64,000 bases of DNA from Conidiobolus incongruus B7586 (Eukaryota > Entomophthoromycota > Entomophthoromycetes > Entomophthorales > Conidiobolaceae). Position numbers and translations under genes: made by a program. Of this stretch, positions 23,554 to 36,233 are shown piece by piece. Position 1 is the stretch's first letter, and the number at the start of each line of letters is the position of its first letter. A model generated the notes under the pieces. It saw nothing but the letters and a program-made list of their open reading frames with translations. It was not told the origin of the DNA and made no database searches. Where the stretch lies: positions 1 through 64,000 of the forward strand of contig JNEM01010781.1 of the NCBI GenBank assembly GCA_000697335.1, read 5' to 3'.

Positions 23554-26500
23554 AGTGTCCGAAGACCGCAAGGGAGTGAGCTCCAATACCAACACTGCAA
23601 GACTGGCTTGATTGACTGTTAAATAGTAAAGGAATAGTTTTCTAGCAGTTTTGATCTTTCAGTCTATTTACATGATGTCAAAAATACTTGAAAGCCTTAC
23701 CTAAGTTGTATATTCAGATATTCATAATTACTATACGCTTTGCTTAAATGATGCTTATTACAATAGATTACCTTGCATCAAGGATATTTTCTAGTTTTGC
23801 TGAGCAGATTTTATTTAGTTCTGTAATGAGCTTATCTTAATATTACTTTGATATTTTTACTTTTAATATTTCCATTGGCCGTTGTATCATTTTTCAAGCT
23901 TCAAATTCAAGAAATAAAAAATGTGATATTATTTGATAATTAATTTGTAAATCATTATATACCTCATTTACAACATTTTTAATCTTTTTACTTACTTTTC
24001 TTATCCAATAAGGTTTTATGTTAAATTTATTTTTGAGTTTTTTTAATTTAGTATTTATAATAAGAAAAGCAAAGAACAAAGTCTTAATATATTTTTGTCT
24101 TATTTCACAATCAAATAATAAACAAATATCTTTTTTGAAAGTTTGCATATTAAAATCAAGGGTTAGAGTTCTATTTTCAATTTAAAAACTTTGTAGTTTC
24201 TTTTAATATTAATTGTCATAAAGTACAAAATTGAAATCAATCAAGTCTTGTCTTTTGAAATAAGAATTATAATTGAGTATTTTTAACAATAGTTTAAATA
24301 TTCAAACTATTATGATATTATAATAAATAAGATTAAGAAACACCTGAATTCGTGTTTTATCCAATATAAATAGCAGCTAATTCAAATTTACTTTTCTTAT
24401 TTTATTTATTCTATACCCAAATTAATACTATATATTCATTTAGAAAACTATTTATTTTAACTGAAATATTATAGGAAGTGTGAAATAACCATATATTTTT
24501 AACTTTAATAAAATCTTTATTCAAATACTTGGTTTTTAGATGTTATTATTTTAAGATATACAATTTTTTGCCCTTAATAAAGTACTTAAATTTATCCTTT
24601 TGTCTTAAATTACATCATCAATATTTCCTTTTGTTTGTGAATTAAAAAAGAGTTAATTTTTATGAGTTTTCTTGCAAGTTTAATAATTTTTTTGGGTTAA
24701 ATTTTGTTCTTTTATTTACCAAATATACATAATTATTCTCTGTTACAAAATAACTGTAAACTGTTAAATGATAATTTGTAAGTTTTTTCATTGAATTATT
24801 CTTTTTTAAACACTGAGTTTTAAGATTATCCTTTATTATTTTGAAAATAAATACAATGGGCTTTAAGCTATAACCAAAGAGCCTATTTTTGTATTAAAAT
24901 GAAAAATTACAAAGTTCCTTTTTATAGTTAATTTGAAAAGTTTAGAAAATATGAAGTTTGTAATTAAGTGTTGTTATATTATCAATGAAAGTTTTATCTT
25001 GATATTCAAAATTTTGTTTTTGGTGTTTTGAAGAGAGATTTGCAAAACCACTACTAAAATTAAATATTATTTTCACCTATATTAAAATGTTATTTGATAT
25101 TAAAAAACTGAGTAAAGCTTAAATCCACTTAGGTTAATATAATTTGAACCCTTTAAATTTTATCACAACGTTTAAAATTGCTTGACAAGATTCCAGCTTA
25201 ATCTTATATTTTGGAAGCATAAACATAGTCAGAATTATTTATGTTTGATCAAAAACAATAGTCTGTTTAATGCTATATATGTTATACCTGTTCATGTTCC
25301 AACAGTATCCTCATTACTCTTCTAGCCTTTTTGTCATTATTCTATCAAGTGTTAAATTACACTAGAAATAATCAATCACTCTTACCTTGTTCAATATTTG
25401 CTTTAATTTTAACCATATTGCATAATACTTGCATAGCTATTTATACAACGTTGAATACAGCGAGTAAAGATCCACTATCTAGCAAACACATATAAATACC
25501 ATTCTGTGCTATCCCTTATCAACAAGACATATCATTGTTATAACCCAATAAACCCTTATTTTAACCTCTAAGCCTGATTGATCTACCCAGTAGACCTCCA
25601 GAACTTCTTGAAAAATATTAGAATATTTTTGAAACTAAATACTATTGTAAAATAGTAGCAAAGTATTTGTATTACATATGGTAATTTATCTAGGCCTTGA
25701 ATAAATATTGATAGGAATGCCCAAAACTAGTAAAAGTTCCAGGAGCAGTCCAACATAAAAATGTACAATATAATATATCTTGATATGGCTTTTAAATTTT
25801 TAACTGAGTACTTAATGTTGGTGACTAATTTGTTGTATAATTTTATCCATATTGGTGTGCATTTTAAGCAATTAATAAAATGAAAAATTTGATGTTTGAT
25901 AAGATTTTTAATCAATCAACTGTAAACTTAATATTATTATAAGATAAAAATTAAAAATTACAGTCCCTAGAAAAATCCAAATATTTATTGATATAATTAT
26001 TCTATCAACTGTAAATAATAAGCAACTAGGATTATAATTTGCGTTTAACACCATACACTATTTTTGTTTATCAAGTTTATATTTAATTGAAATTTTAAAT
26101 ACATTTTTGACTATTAAAATTTTCATGATATATCTCTTTTCTTCTACAATAAAAACATGTTATTAAAAATTTTTCAATAGCACTCAATCTATGATATAAT
26201 ATTATAGATTTCGGACAATTGATTTTTTTAATACAAATTATTTTATTGGATTTAAGCTTTAAATTTTTATTAAAATTAAAAGGATATTGTAAAAAAGCTT
26301 CATTTTCATTACTATTATAGTTAACTATGATTAATAAAGATAATGTTATTGCTGAAAATGCTAATGAATTTGGATAAAGTTATATTAAGTACGTGATCAA
26401 AATAATTAAAAGTTACGCTTAGTATTTTTTAATACTCTTTCCTTTGAAAAATCATTTATATTTAAGTGTATAAATTTATAGATTCAATTGCTTTAAAAAT

Positions 26501-27351
26501 AATGACTAGAAATTTAGTTATTTATATTGATTCCTTTTATTTTTATAAACACAAAATGGGAATTTTTTGAATTTTATTTAATATTTAATATATTGAATAT
26601 TTTCAAAATATTCGCTTTTTTATTAAAAAAAATATTTTTATTAATTGCAATGTTGCTAAATTTAGATAAAATTAATGGGCTATAAATGCATGATTTTTTT
26701 ATGCACTAATTGGACCAATGATCATCGTTCATTAATATTTAATTAAACTTAATTGAACCAAAAAAATATAAGGTAAATTTTGAAGATTTTGCAAATGTTC
26801 AAAAGGATAAAAGTCAAAGTGAAGGTTATAAAAAATAGACGATTATCAGGTTATAACCTCTCTTTCTTTTCTAATGATTGCTGAAATGATGTATGAGGTG
26901 CACTGTGTGCACAGATGATGCTGAGTAATTGTCTATTTGATGGAAAGAAGGTGAATGGAGTAGTATGTCTGGATTTCATTGAATTTGATAATATTTATAA
27001 TAACATTACAAAATTTCTCAAATTTAATATATTTTAATTCAATAATTCATATAATAAATTTATATCAGAAATTTATATGATAAAAACTAAAATTTATGTT
27101 AATTTATTAATTTTAGTTCCATTCATCATTATTTTGTTTCTTTGAAATATTTAATCCTTTTCAAGAAATTTTATCAATTGGGGATATTGTTTCGTCACTT
27201 CTTCATACAACCCTACAGTTCACCTCCAATATCTTTACCCTATTCATCACTAAACCTCTTATCATTAACCAAATTCCATCACATTATATCTTCATTTTTA
27301 TTTTTATCTTACTGAGTTGGCATTCATTTTTATTTTCATTCATCTTCATAA
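23554..27351. other. 3.8-kb gene-poor region
   Basis: AT-rich intergenic DNA. A minus-strand frame at 23894-24148 (84 codons, Lys/Ile/Phe rich, with KPYWIRKVSKK) is not recognised and may be chance or a mobile-element remnant. Another minus-strand open stretch near 24640-24900 is equally unplaced. A GC-richer patch at 26820-26960 is listed separately. From about 27180 the DNA becomes C/T-rich before the next start codon, as in a promoter and leader. Confidence 0.45.
26851..26960. ncRNA. Candidate small structured RNA, family unknown
   Basis: A GC-richer island in AT-only DNA without an open frame. It contains AATGATTG-CTGA (26873-26884) and GATGATG-CTGA (26914-26924), resembling snoRNA box C and D words. 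Between them is a hairpin GTGCAC-TGT-GTGCAC at 26898-26912. A TATAAAAAATA lies 25-30 bp upstream at about 26827. Box spacing does not fit a classic C/D snoRNA, and strand is undecided. This is a suggestion only. Confidence 0.25.
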
Positions 27352-30204
27352 ATGCCATTGATCAATAATCGCTCAATACCTCTTCAGCCTCTTCCTGTTA
27401 TTAGCGTGAAAAAAGGTCCCGGGGTTCCTAAATTCACTCCAGTTTGGGTGATCCAAGAAACAGGAGAGGTTTTTACTAATTATTCGTAAATTTTAAAATG
27501 ATTAAATTTTTATTTTGTATTAACTTTGATTTGAATAGTGATTTCTGTTATAAAGTACTTTTATATCGTAAAAAGATTTGGACCTGTCAATGGACCGACA
27601 AAACTGGCTTAACTTATTACCAAGCTCTTAATTCAGAATTCGAAACAGAAGTTGAGATACTTCAAAGTATTAATAAAACTTTAAGGGACCAGGTACTTGG
27701 TTTAGTTTTTGACGGACCTGATTATATCAAATTATTGGCAGAATTAGTACATCAAGAACTTCATGGCCCTCTCAAAGTTGGAGATAGAGTTACTTGGGTA
27801 GAAAGCAAATCTGGGTAATTAAATTGATTAAATTTTTAGTTTTAGTCAAATTTAACTATCTATAGTGCCCAAGGTAAAATCATCGATATCCAAGTTCCCA
27901 ATAAGGGTAATCCGTCAGAAAGCAAATGCATTATTCAAACAGATTCAAATTTGGTGTTCTCTGTTTTGTTAGATAACTTAAAGTAATATTTTATATTTAA
28001 TTTACTTATTTTTTTTCATTCTAATTTTAGTATTTAGAAAAACTGCACCTTATTTAGCTAAAATGGACATTCAAAATATTTTGCAATTTATCAAAAAGTG
28101 CTCTAAAGAACCAGCCCTTAAAAAATATTTTTCTGATGACAAGAATTTGGATCCTTCGAACAAGAGCATTATACGACCAACTTCTAGAGTGGATTACATT
28201 TCGAGATTAAATATACATTCCTCATCCCCTAGAGAAAGGAAGGGTACTCCAACATTCATAATAGATTCTGCAAATTATTCTGAGAGAGATACAGTAAGTA
28301 CAATTTGTTAACAAATATTAAATTACTAAACAACTTTGATAGAATTGCTCAGGCTCTCCTGATCCATATTATAAAGAAAAAACTCCTGTTGAAGGCAATG
28401 GTTATAGTCACATTGCTTTTCAAAGAATTCTTCCTGCACCATCAGGTATGTCATATCAATTTATTTTCATATACAGATAGCTTATTTTTTTTCTTTTCAG
28501 CAGGATTTACTCCTGGATCAGATGTCAGTTCACCTAAAACATCCAATATCTCAATTGGTAAATTCAAAGGAGTAGAAGATCTCACAATCAGAAGTAATCC
28601 TCAAAAACAATGCAGACCTACTCTCATTCCTGTGCCAATTACATGCCCAAAATTATTATCTTTGACAACAAAGCTATGGGTTTTCACTAATACTTTCCAT
28701 GAATCCTTAGATTTTGACCAACTCCCACTATTCAATATCATTGAGCTTATCGATCAGTCTACCAATTCTCAATCCGAAAACAGATTTGAGATTGAGTATT
28801 TAGTAATGGCATATTTGAACTTAATCATTCCAGATGCACATAATATGGCCAGTCAATGGTTTCCCCTTAATTCCAAATTCCCGAACACTTCAGTCGAATT
28901 CTTGGCCACTCATCTAGGTGATTGGCGCAAAGTTGCTACCCCAATCAAAGCAAACATCTGGGGACGAACTTTATTTGGTTGTCTTAAACAATTAGCAACC
29001 GATATTGCTTTGCCTAATGCCCAATACATCATATCCCATTTAGAAGGAACAGAAGATGCTCCAAGTGCTTTAGAGCTAACTAATGATATAGAGGAATTAG
29101 TCAAAACTAATATCGAAGATGGTCTTCGCGCAGTTAAAAAAGCTAGAGGCAATAAGGGAAAACCCATCAATGATCCTTCTACTCAACTTGAAATAGAGCT
29201 CCAAACTCGTTTTTATAGATTAAGTACGACAGACAAATTAAACATCTTATCATTCCTTGTAGAACAAGCCAGTGGCTCGACTAAAATCAGGTAAATATTA
29301 TTTTCATGTTACTAAATTATCACATATTAACAAGTCGAATACAGAGATGCAATAGAAGCCAGAGTTGAGCAAAGAACATCATTAAAAAGAGATAAATCTG
29401 AGTTACAAAAGATTATAAGAAACAGGTAATATTTCAATCACTATATTAGTAACTTGAAGTCTAAATTGGTAATTATTTAGAGTTGACGAGTTGACCATGA
29501 TTAATCGAAATATTCAAGAGATTGAGGCTACTTTATCACCTTATTTAGATATTCCTACTTCAAGTCCTGTTTCTTCACCTAGTAGTCTAAGCAATGGTAA
29601 AAGACCTAATGATGGAGATACATCTGCTCCTCAACTCTCCAGATTGGAAACAAAAAATTTAAGAAAACAGCTGGAAGAATTAAAGGCCTCCCAACGAGAT
29701 GTCGAGTTAATTAATCAACAAAATGATGAAAGGCTAGACAAGTTAGAAAATCAAATCAATATGCAATTTGATTTGCTTCGTTTTAAGCCTGTTGGCCAAG
29801 ATAGGTTCCTCAATAAATACTACTTTGCTTTTGGCTGTGTTAGTTTACCAGATTCCGAGGATGGCCCAAAGATTTTGGTTGAACATTGCGTTGATTTAGA
29901 TACTCTTTCTCAATTATCTGGAATAAATAAAGATGAATTATCTTCAAGATGGAATTCAGAATTGGGAACAGATCCTGAAGAACATCCTAGACCTTGGGGA
30001 TATTTGGATTCCCTTGATCAGGTAATGATATTTTAAATTGATATTATCAATAATTGATTCTGATTCACATTTTGTAATTAGGTAAAACAGCTGATTGAAT
30101 GGCTAAACCCAAACGGGTTAAGAGAAAAAGTTCTTAAAAGTGGACTCGAAGCAGTATTAGATGCATTTGAAGAGACTGAAACTAAAAACGAGTCAGAAAA
30201 TTAG
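27352..30204 (+). CDS. ITC1: Itc1/ACF1-like ISWI remodeller subunit (WAC, DDT-like, WHIM)
   Basis: Large accessory subunit of an ISWI nucleosome-remodelling complex. Nine exons (27352-27485, 27539-27814, 27866-27982, 28038-28293, 28343-28445, 28501-29290, 29345-29425, 29481-30021, 30082-30204) give 806 residues. The N-terminal WAC domain shows YRKKIWTCQWTDKTGLTYYQALNSE at about residues 50-75. A DDT-like helical region starts LDFDQLPLFNIIELI and runs FEIEYLVMAYLNLI. WHIM1 is seen as YRLSTTDKLNILSFLVEQ. A coiled coil (LETKNLRKQLEELKASQRDVE) precedes WHIM2, VGQDRFLNKYYFAFG. There is no PHD finger or bromodomain, as in yeast Itc1 and unlike animal ACF1/WSTF. It is shorter than yeast Itc1 (1264). 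The intron before exon 6 ends CAGCAG, so the acceptor choice adds or removes one Ala. Confidence 0.85.
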
Positions 30205-30610
30205 CAATTACTATTAGTTGAATCGATTTGACTTCATTATGTTCAATGTATACTACACCAATCATTTTCCTTTAAACTATATTAAATTATATACCCAATT
30301 TCGATTTATTAAATAATGTTAACAAGACCTCAAGATCAAGTTGATTTTTTACATGATAAATCTAGTTACATTTTCCAAATAATTCTCTTTATTTAATAAA
30401 TACAATATTTAAAGAATATGGAATTTGCTAATTTGAGCTTATTCAAAATTCAAAATTCAAAAATATTGGTGTTACCCAAACATTGTGCTTTTATCCAATT
30501 AAAATTAATGAATGGATCCATAATCATCAATATAAATGATTTTAAAATTGTTTTCAATTCTTGTGCTTATTATTATTATTATTATTATTATTATTTTAAT
30601 TATTAATTAA
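30205..30610. other. ITC1-DUS2 intergenic region with (TTA)n
   Basis: Short tandem-gene spacer. A (TTA)9 microsatellite at about 30567-30594 lies 16 bases upstream of the DUS2 start, so it is probably in the leader or core promoter. A chance frame covers the same stretch. Nothing else seen. Confidence 0.6.
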
Positions 30611-32248
<1,638 letters not shown>

Positions 32249-32430
32249 TATATTCATTATAGAGCTAATAAATTCATACTTTTATATATAATTACATATA
32301 ACAAAATTAAATATTTATCAATTTAAAATACAAAACTGAGCATTAACTATTGTTTTGAATTAATGTTTTTATTGTAATATTAAATTTAAATAAATTTGAA
32401 AAAAATATTTTTTAAGAAATATTTATAAAA

Positions 32431-32634
32431 TTATTGTTTGGAATTCTTATTGTCATTCGAGTCATTTAAAGCTTTTTCAGCTTTTTTTTCTGCAATTTTA
32501 GCTTTAATTCCTTGGATAGTTGTTCTAATAGTAGCGCTAGTTTCTAATACAGCATATCCGGTAAATATCAAAATACCAGTGACAGCAACTTTATGAAGTA
32601 AATCAGGTAATTTGCTCCCAGATAAATTTCTCAT
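32431..32634 (-). CDS. Small single-span membrane protein, Cox14-like
   Basis: A 67-residue intronless frame convergent with DUS2. It has an N-terminal LPDLLHKVAVTGILIFTGYAVLE hydrophobic helix (about residues 9-31) after a short basic start, then a lysine-rich amphipathic tail (KAKIAEKKAEKAL). Length, helix position and the D/L-L-H-K entry resemble Cox14/C12orf62, an inner-membrane factor coupling COX1 synthesis to complex IV assembly. The match is by pattern only; other small mitochondrial membrane proteins are possible. GC content is clearly above the surrounding DNA, supporting a real gene. Confidence 0.55.
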   Translation of the reverse strand: MRNLSGSKLPDLLHKVAVTGILIFTGYAVLETSATIRTTIQGIKAKIAEKKAEKALNDSNDNKNSKQ

Positions 32635-33315
32635 TTTAACTTAATTGTTTTTAAACATAGAAAATGTAGATTATTTTATATTTCATAAAGTGTGAGTCAA
32701 AATATATACCATTTGAATATAGTAAAAATTATGGGATTAATGGGAGTTTGTCCTTTTTTATTATTAGTGTAATATTATTTATAAAAATATGTATCCCTCG
32801 TATCTGTCCCATATCAATTAATTTTAAAAATTAATCTTATATTCATCAAACCTCGAACAATGGGTCACCAAAAGGGAATATTAAAATAATATACTCTAGG
32901 ACTGGAATTATTCCTCCTAATTACCAGAGTCAAACTATGAATAATTTAGTTAAACTCCTTGGCTATAGTAGTCCACTAAACATTAAATTCAATTAAATAA
33001 TATATATAAAAAAATAACATTATTTTAATTAAAAAATTTTAAGAAAATTATTATATTAAATATATTATTATTATTTAATTTTTATATAATTATTTAATTT
33101 GATTTAATATTTAAGTATAAAAAAGAATTTAAGATAATGAATTAATTTAACTTTTATTAATTCAATCAAAATTATATGGGAATTATTTATTGATATTTAA
33201 TTAAAACTTAACATACCCATAATTTTTTTAATATAGTTAGGATATAGTATATAAATATATCTTTCATTAATATATTAAAATTAAGTATATTTAATTAATT
33301 CAACTTTATTAAATA
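32635..33315. other. Divergent upstream region of Cox14-like and MOB1 genes
   Basis: Intergenic DNA between divergent starts. A TATATAAATATAT lies about 65 bp before the MOB1 start codon. The part near 32800-32990 is somewhat richer in GC but has no open frame. I looked there for an upstream MOB1 exon and found none. Confidence 0.5.
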
Positions 33316-33924
33316 ATGAATATTTCAAAACAGTATCAATTGAAAAAATACGCAGAAGCTACTTTAGGTGCTGGATATTTAAAAGAAGTTGTCAAATTGC
33401 CAAAAGGTGAAGATCTTAATGAGTGGTTGGCTATGAGTGCAGTTGATTTTTTTAACCAAGCTAATATGTTGTACAGTTTGGTAACTGAATGGTGTACACC
33501 ACTCCACTGTCCTTTAATGTCAGCTGGACCTAAATATTCTTACTACTGGAAGGATGAAAGCAAAAAAGGAAACTCTGAGCCTATCCAAGTCCCAGCTCCT
33601 AAATATGTGGACTTATTAATGGCTTGGATTCAATCTCAAATAGATAATGAACGATTATTCCCCACCAAGCTCGGTATTCCTTTCCCCGCCAATTTCTTAC
33701 CCACAGTTAAAGTGATATTCAAGAGACTGCACCGTGTTTATGCTCATTTATATCATTCACACTTTGATCATCTATTGGGTTTAGGAGAGGAAGTTCATCT
33801 CAACACGTCTTACAAGCATTTGATTTATTTTATTCAAGAGTTTAAATTAGTTGATGAATCTGAATTAGCTCCAATGTCTGATTTAATTGCTACTTTTAAT
33901 GATCCTGAACCTGTTGAAAACTAA
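33316..33924 (+). CDS. MOB1: Mob1-family kinase activator
   Basis: Co-activator of NDR/LATS kinases (Dbf2/Sid2 in the mitotic exit or septation network). A single 609-bp frame encodes 202 residues. The core is strongly conserved: YAEATLGAGYLKEVVKLPKGEDLNEWLA, the zinc pair TEWCTPLHCPLMSAGPKY, then KYVDLLMAWIQSQ, IPFPANF, and the His pair in RVYAHLYHSHFD. NTSYKHLIYFIQEFKLVDESELAPMSDLI closes the domain. It starts about 20 residues later than typical Mob1 (no KTFKPKK-type leader). An NDR-binding face is still present. Because CAG follows the ATG closely (AAAACAG at 33326-33332), a short unseen 5' exon cannot be excluded. Confidence 0.93.
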   Translation: MNISKQYQLKKYAEATLGAGYLKEVVKLPKGEDLNEWLAMSAVDFFNQANMLYSLVTEWCTPLHCPLMSAGPKYSYYWKDESKKGNSEPIQVPAPKYVDLLMAWIQSQIDNERLFPTKLGIPFPANFLPTVKVIFKRLHRVYAHLYHSHFDHLLGLGEEVHLNTSYKHLIYFIQEFKLVDESELAPMSDLIATFNDPEPVEN

Positions 33925-36233
33925 CAATCAATTAATATTAAAGTATATTATCTTTTAATAAAAGTAATACAAAATATATTATGCATTTAATATAAGATGA
34001 AAATAATTTTCTATTTATATTTTTTTATTTACAAAATTCTTAAAATTATTTAAAATTCAATGTTACTCGTTATATTATAAAGACTGTAATTCCCAAATTT
34101 CAATCCTTACTCGATGAACCTATCACCAATTCAAATAAATTTAATGTTTACTATAAAAAACAATAAAGAAAATTCAGTTTTAATATTTAAAACATTGAAA
34201 TACTACAGTAAATATTTCAAATAATTTTACAATTTGAAAATTAAATAATATTTTTACATATTTAATGCTTTAATCAAAGAATAGCATGAAATTTGATAAG
34301 CAAAGGAAGAAATAACTAATACATAATCTTAATATTTCAAACTAGTATTGAAAATATCAAAATGTAGCTAACCCCAGAAATTCCAATATATTAATATTGA
34401 TATATCACTTTGTTTATTTAACTTATATAAAAATAATGGATATTGATATAATATGATATTTAAAATATTTACATATCAAATGAATAAATATTGTATTAAT
34501 AAAAGACTAGACTCTATATCAATAATTGACTAAATATATTAAATATTATTTGAAGATTAATAGTATAGCGGCAGTATTATCCAAGGGCTTTAACTATTTG
34601 CTGAATAGTAATTTTTAAATAATCATTTGATTAAAATTTTCTATTGATTGAATTTTTACCTAATATCCATCTATATAAGTCATCCAACGAATTATTATAA
34701 TAAATAACAATTTCGTATATAAGCATTTATCATTATATTCAAAGTGATTAGTAGCATTAATGGTAATAAAATTTAGCTATAATTTATTAAACGAATACAA
34801 ATCTTAAGTATGATTCATAAATTCAATTAAATTATTATTTTTATTCAATAAAATAATCATAATATCTATCAGCTTAATCATTATAAATCATCCTAGCTGA
34901 TATTGATTTGATCTTATTAAATCATTGGATAAAAAAAGATATTTAGACTAATTTTATATTTCATTAATGAAAGCAGAGATATTATGCTTGGGCTTTCTTT
35001 AGTATTATTGAAGTGGTTTATGTTCTATTAATTATTCCCAATTTTGAATTTGATATTTGAAAATTTTAAATTTTTAATCCACGAGTTCATACTAGTTATA
35101 TTTTCTATAATTATTCATACTGTACTTTCAAGTTCATCCAAAATTATTTAAATTCATTAGTTATTATGCTATTTCCATTATAATATTTGGACAAATTATT
35201 CTCTTGTATCAGTTACTATATTATTTAATATTAAATAATTATAATAAATTTGATAAAGAATTCAAAGCTATTATTGAATAATATTTCATTTATATACTCC
35301 AAATACTAAATGTCATAGTAAATTCTAAATAATAGTTACTTAAACTCGATTAATCTGGACACTTTTTTATAGTAACATTGAAAATACCCTAAAGTTAACA
35401 ATTTTTAACAAATATCATAATAGCTTAACAATTATTGTCTGAAAATCATATTTTTACGTATTGCAAAATATAGCTCAACTTGATTCAACTATTACATTAA
35501 CGTTTATTGATTTAAGATTGATAGATAATGCCCCGTTTTATTACTATATTTCACATTATTAAATATATTCTCCCTTCTATTAATTAAATTTCAATATTTT
35601 ATGTAATGTCTTCATCCAACGCTCAATTAAGTATATATTAATATTTGAATCCAAATACTAAGATATATTAATACTTGAAAAAGTATTATACTCTCGAAGA
35701 TTTTGATTATATTATTTTTAATGACAAATATAATATTTTGGATAATGTATGAATTTTATTGGACTATTTCAATGTTTTTTGAAAAAAAAATATTGATAAT
35801 AATTTAATCTTTTATAGCGATCACTGACGAATCATTTTAGGTATATCTTAAAGTGTTGTATTTTATATTACGGCACTTCATTCGCTTTAGAATATGAATT
35901 AATAATGTGTAGGTTTATCCATTACCAATCATTTTCTTTAATTATCAAAGTTTAATTTAAAGACCTCAACATCACATGATATATACATCCATCCTTTTTT
36001 TTGTTCAACCAATGAATTTTGAGGATGAGATGAATATTGCTATTTTAAGGATGCTAGTAAACTCGAATGACTGTCTTGAGAATATTCAGTAAATCATACC
36101 TCAATTTAATTCTTCCAATCAATATATATACTACGTTTCAAGCCTCTTTCTATCACTTGCTTTCGCTCTCATTAAATATTATCTTTACAAAAACTATTAA
36201 ATTAATAAATATCATATAAATTAAAATAAGAAT
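33925..36233. other. 2.3-kb gene-poor AT-rich region
   Basis: No open frame, RNA gene or repeat that I can support. The final ~250 bases (from about 35980) become richer in C and T and probably hold the promoter of the BCKDH gene, including a pyrimidine-rich stretch at 36130-36180. Confidence 0.6.

Noticed and set aside
26851-26960. U3, U6 or TPP riboswitch
   Set aside because: The defining cores of these RNAs (U6 ACAGAGA, U3 boxes, TPP CTGAGA with its partner arm) are absent.
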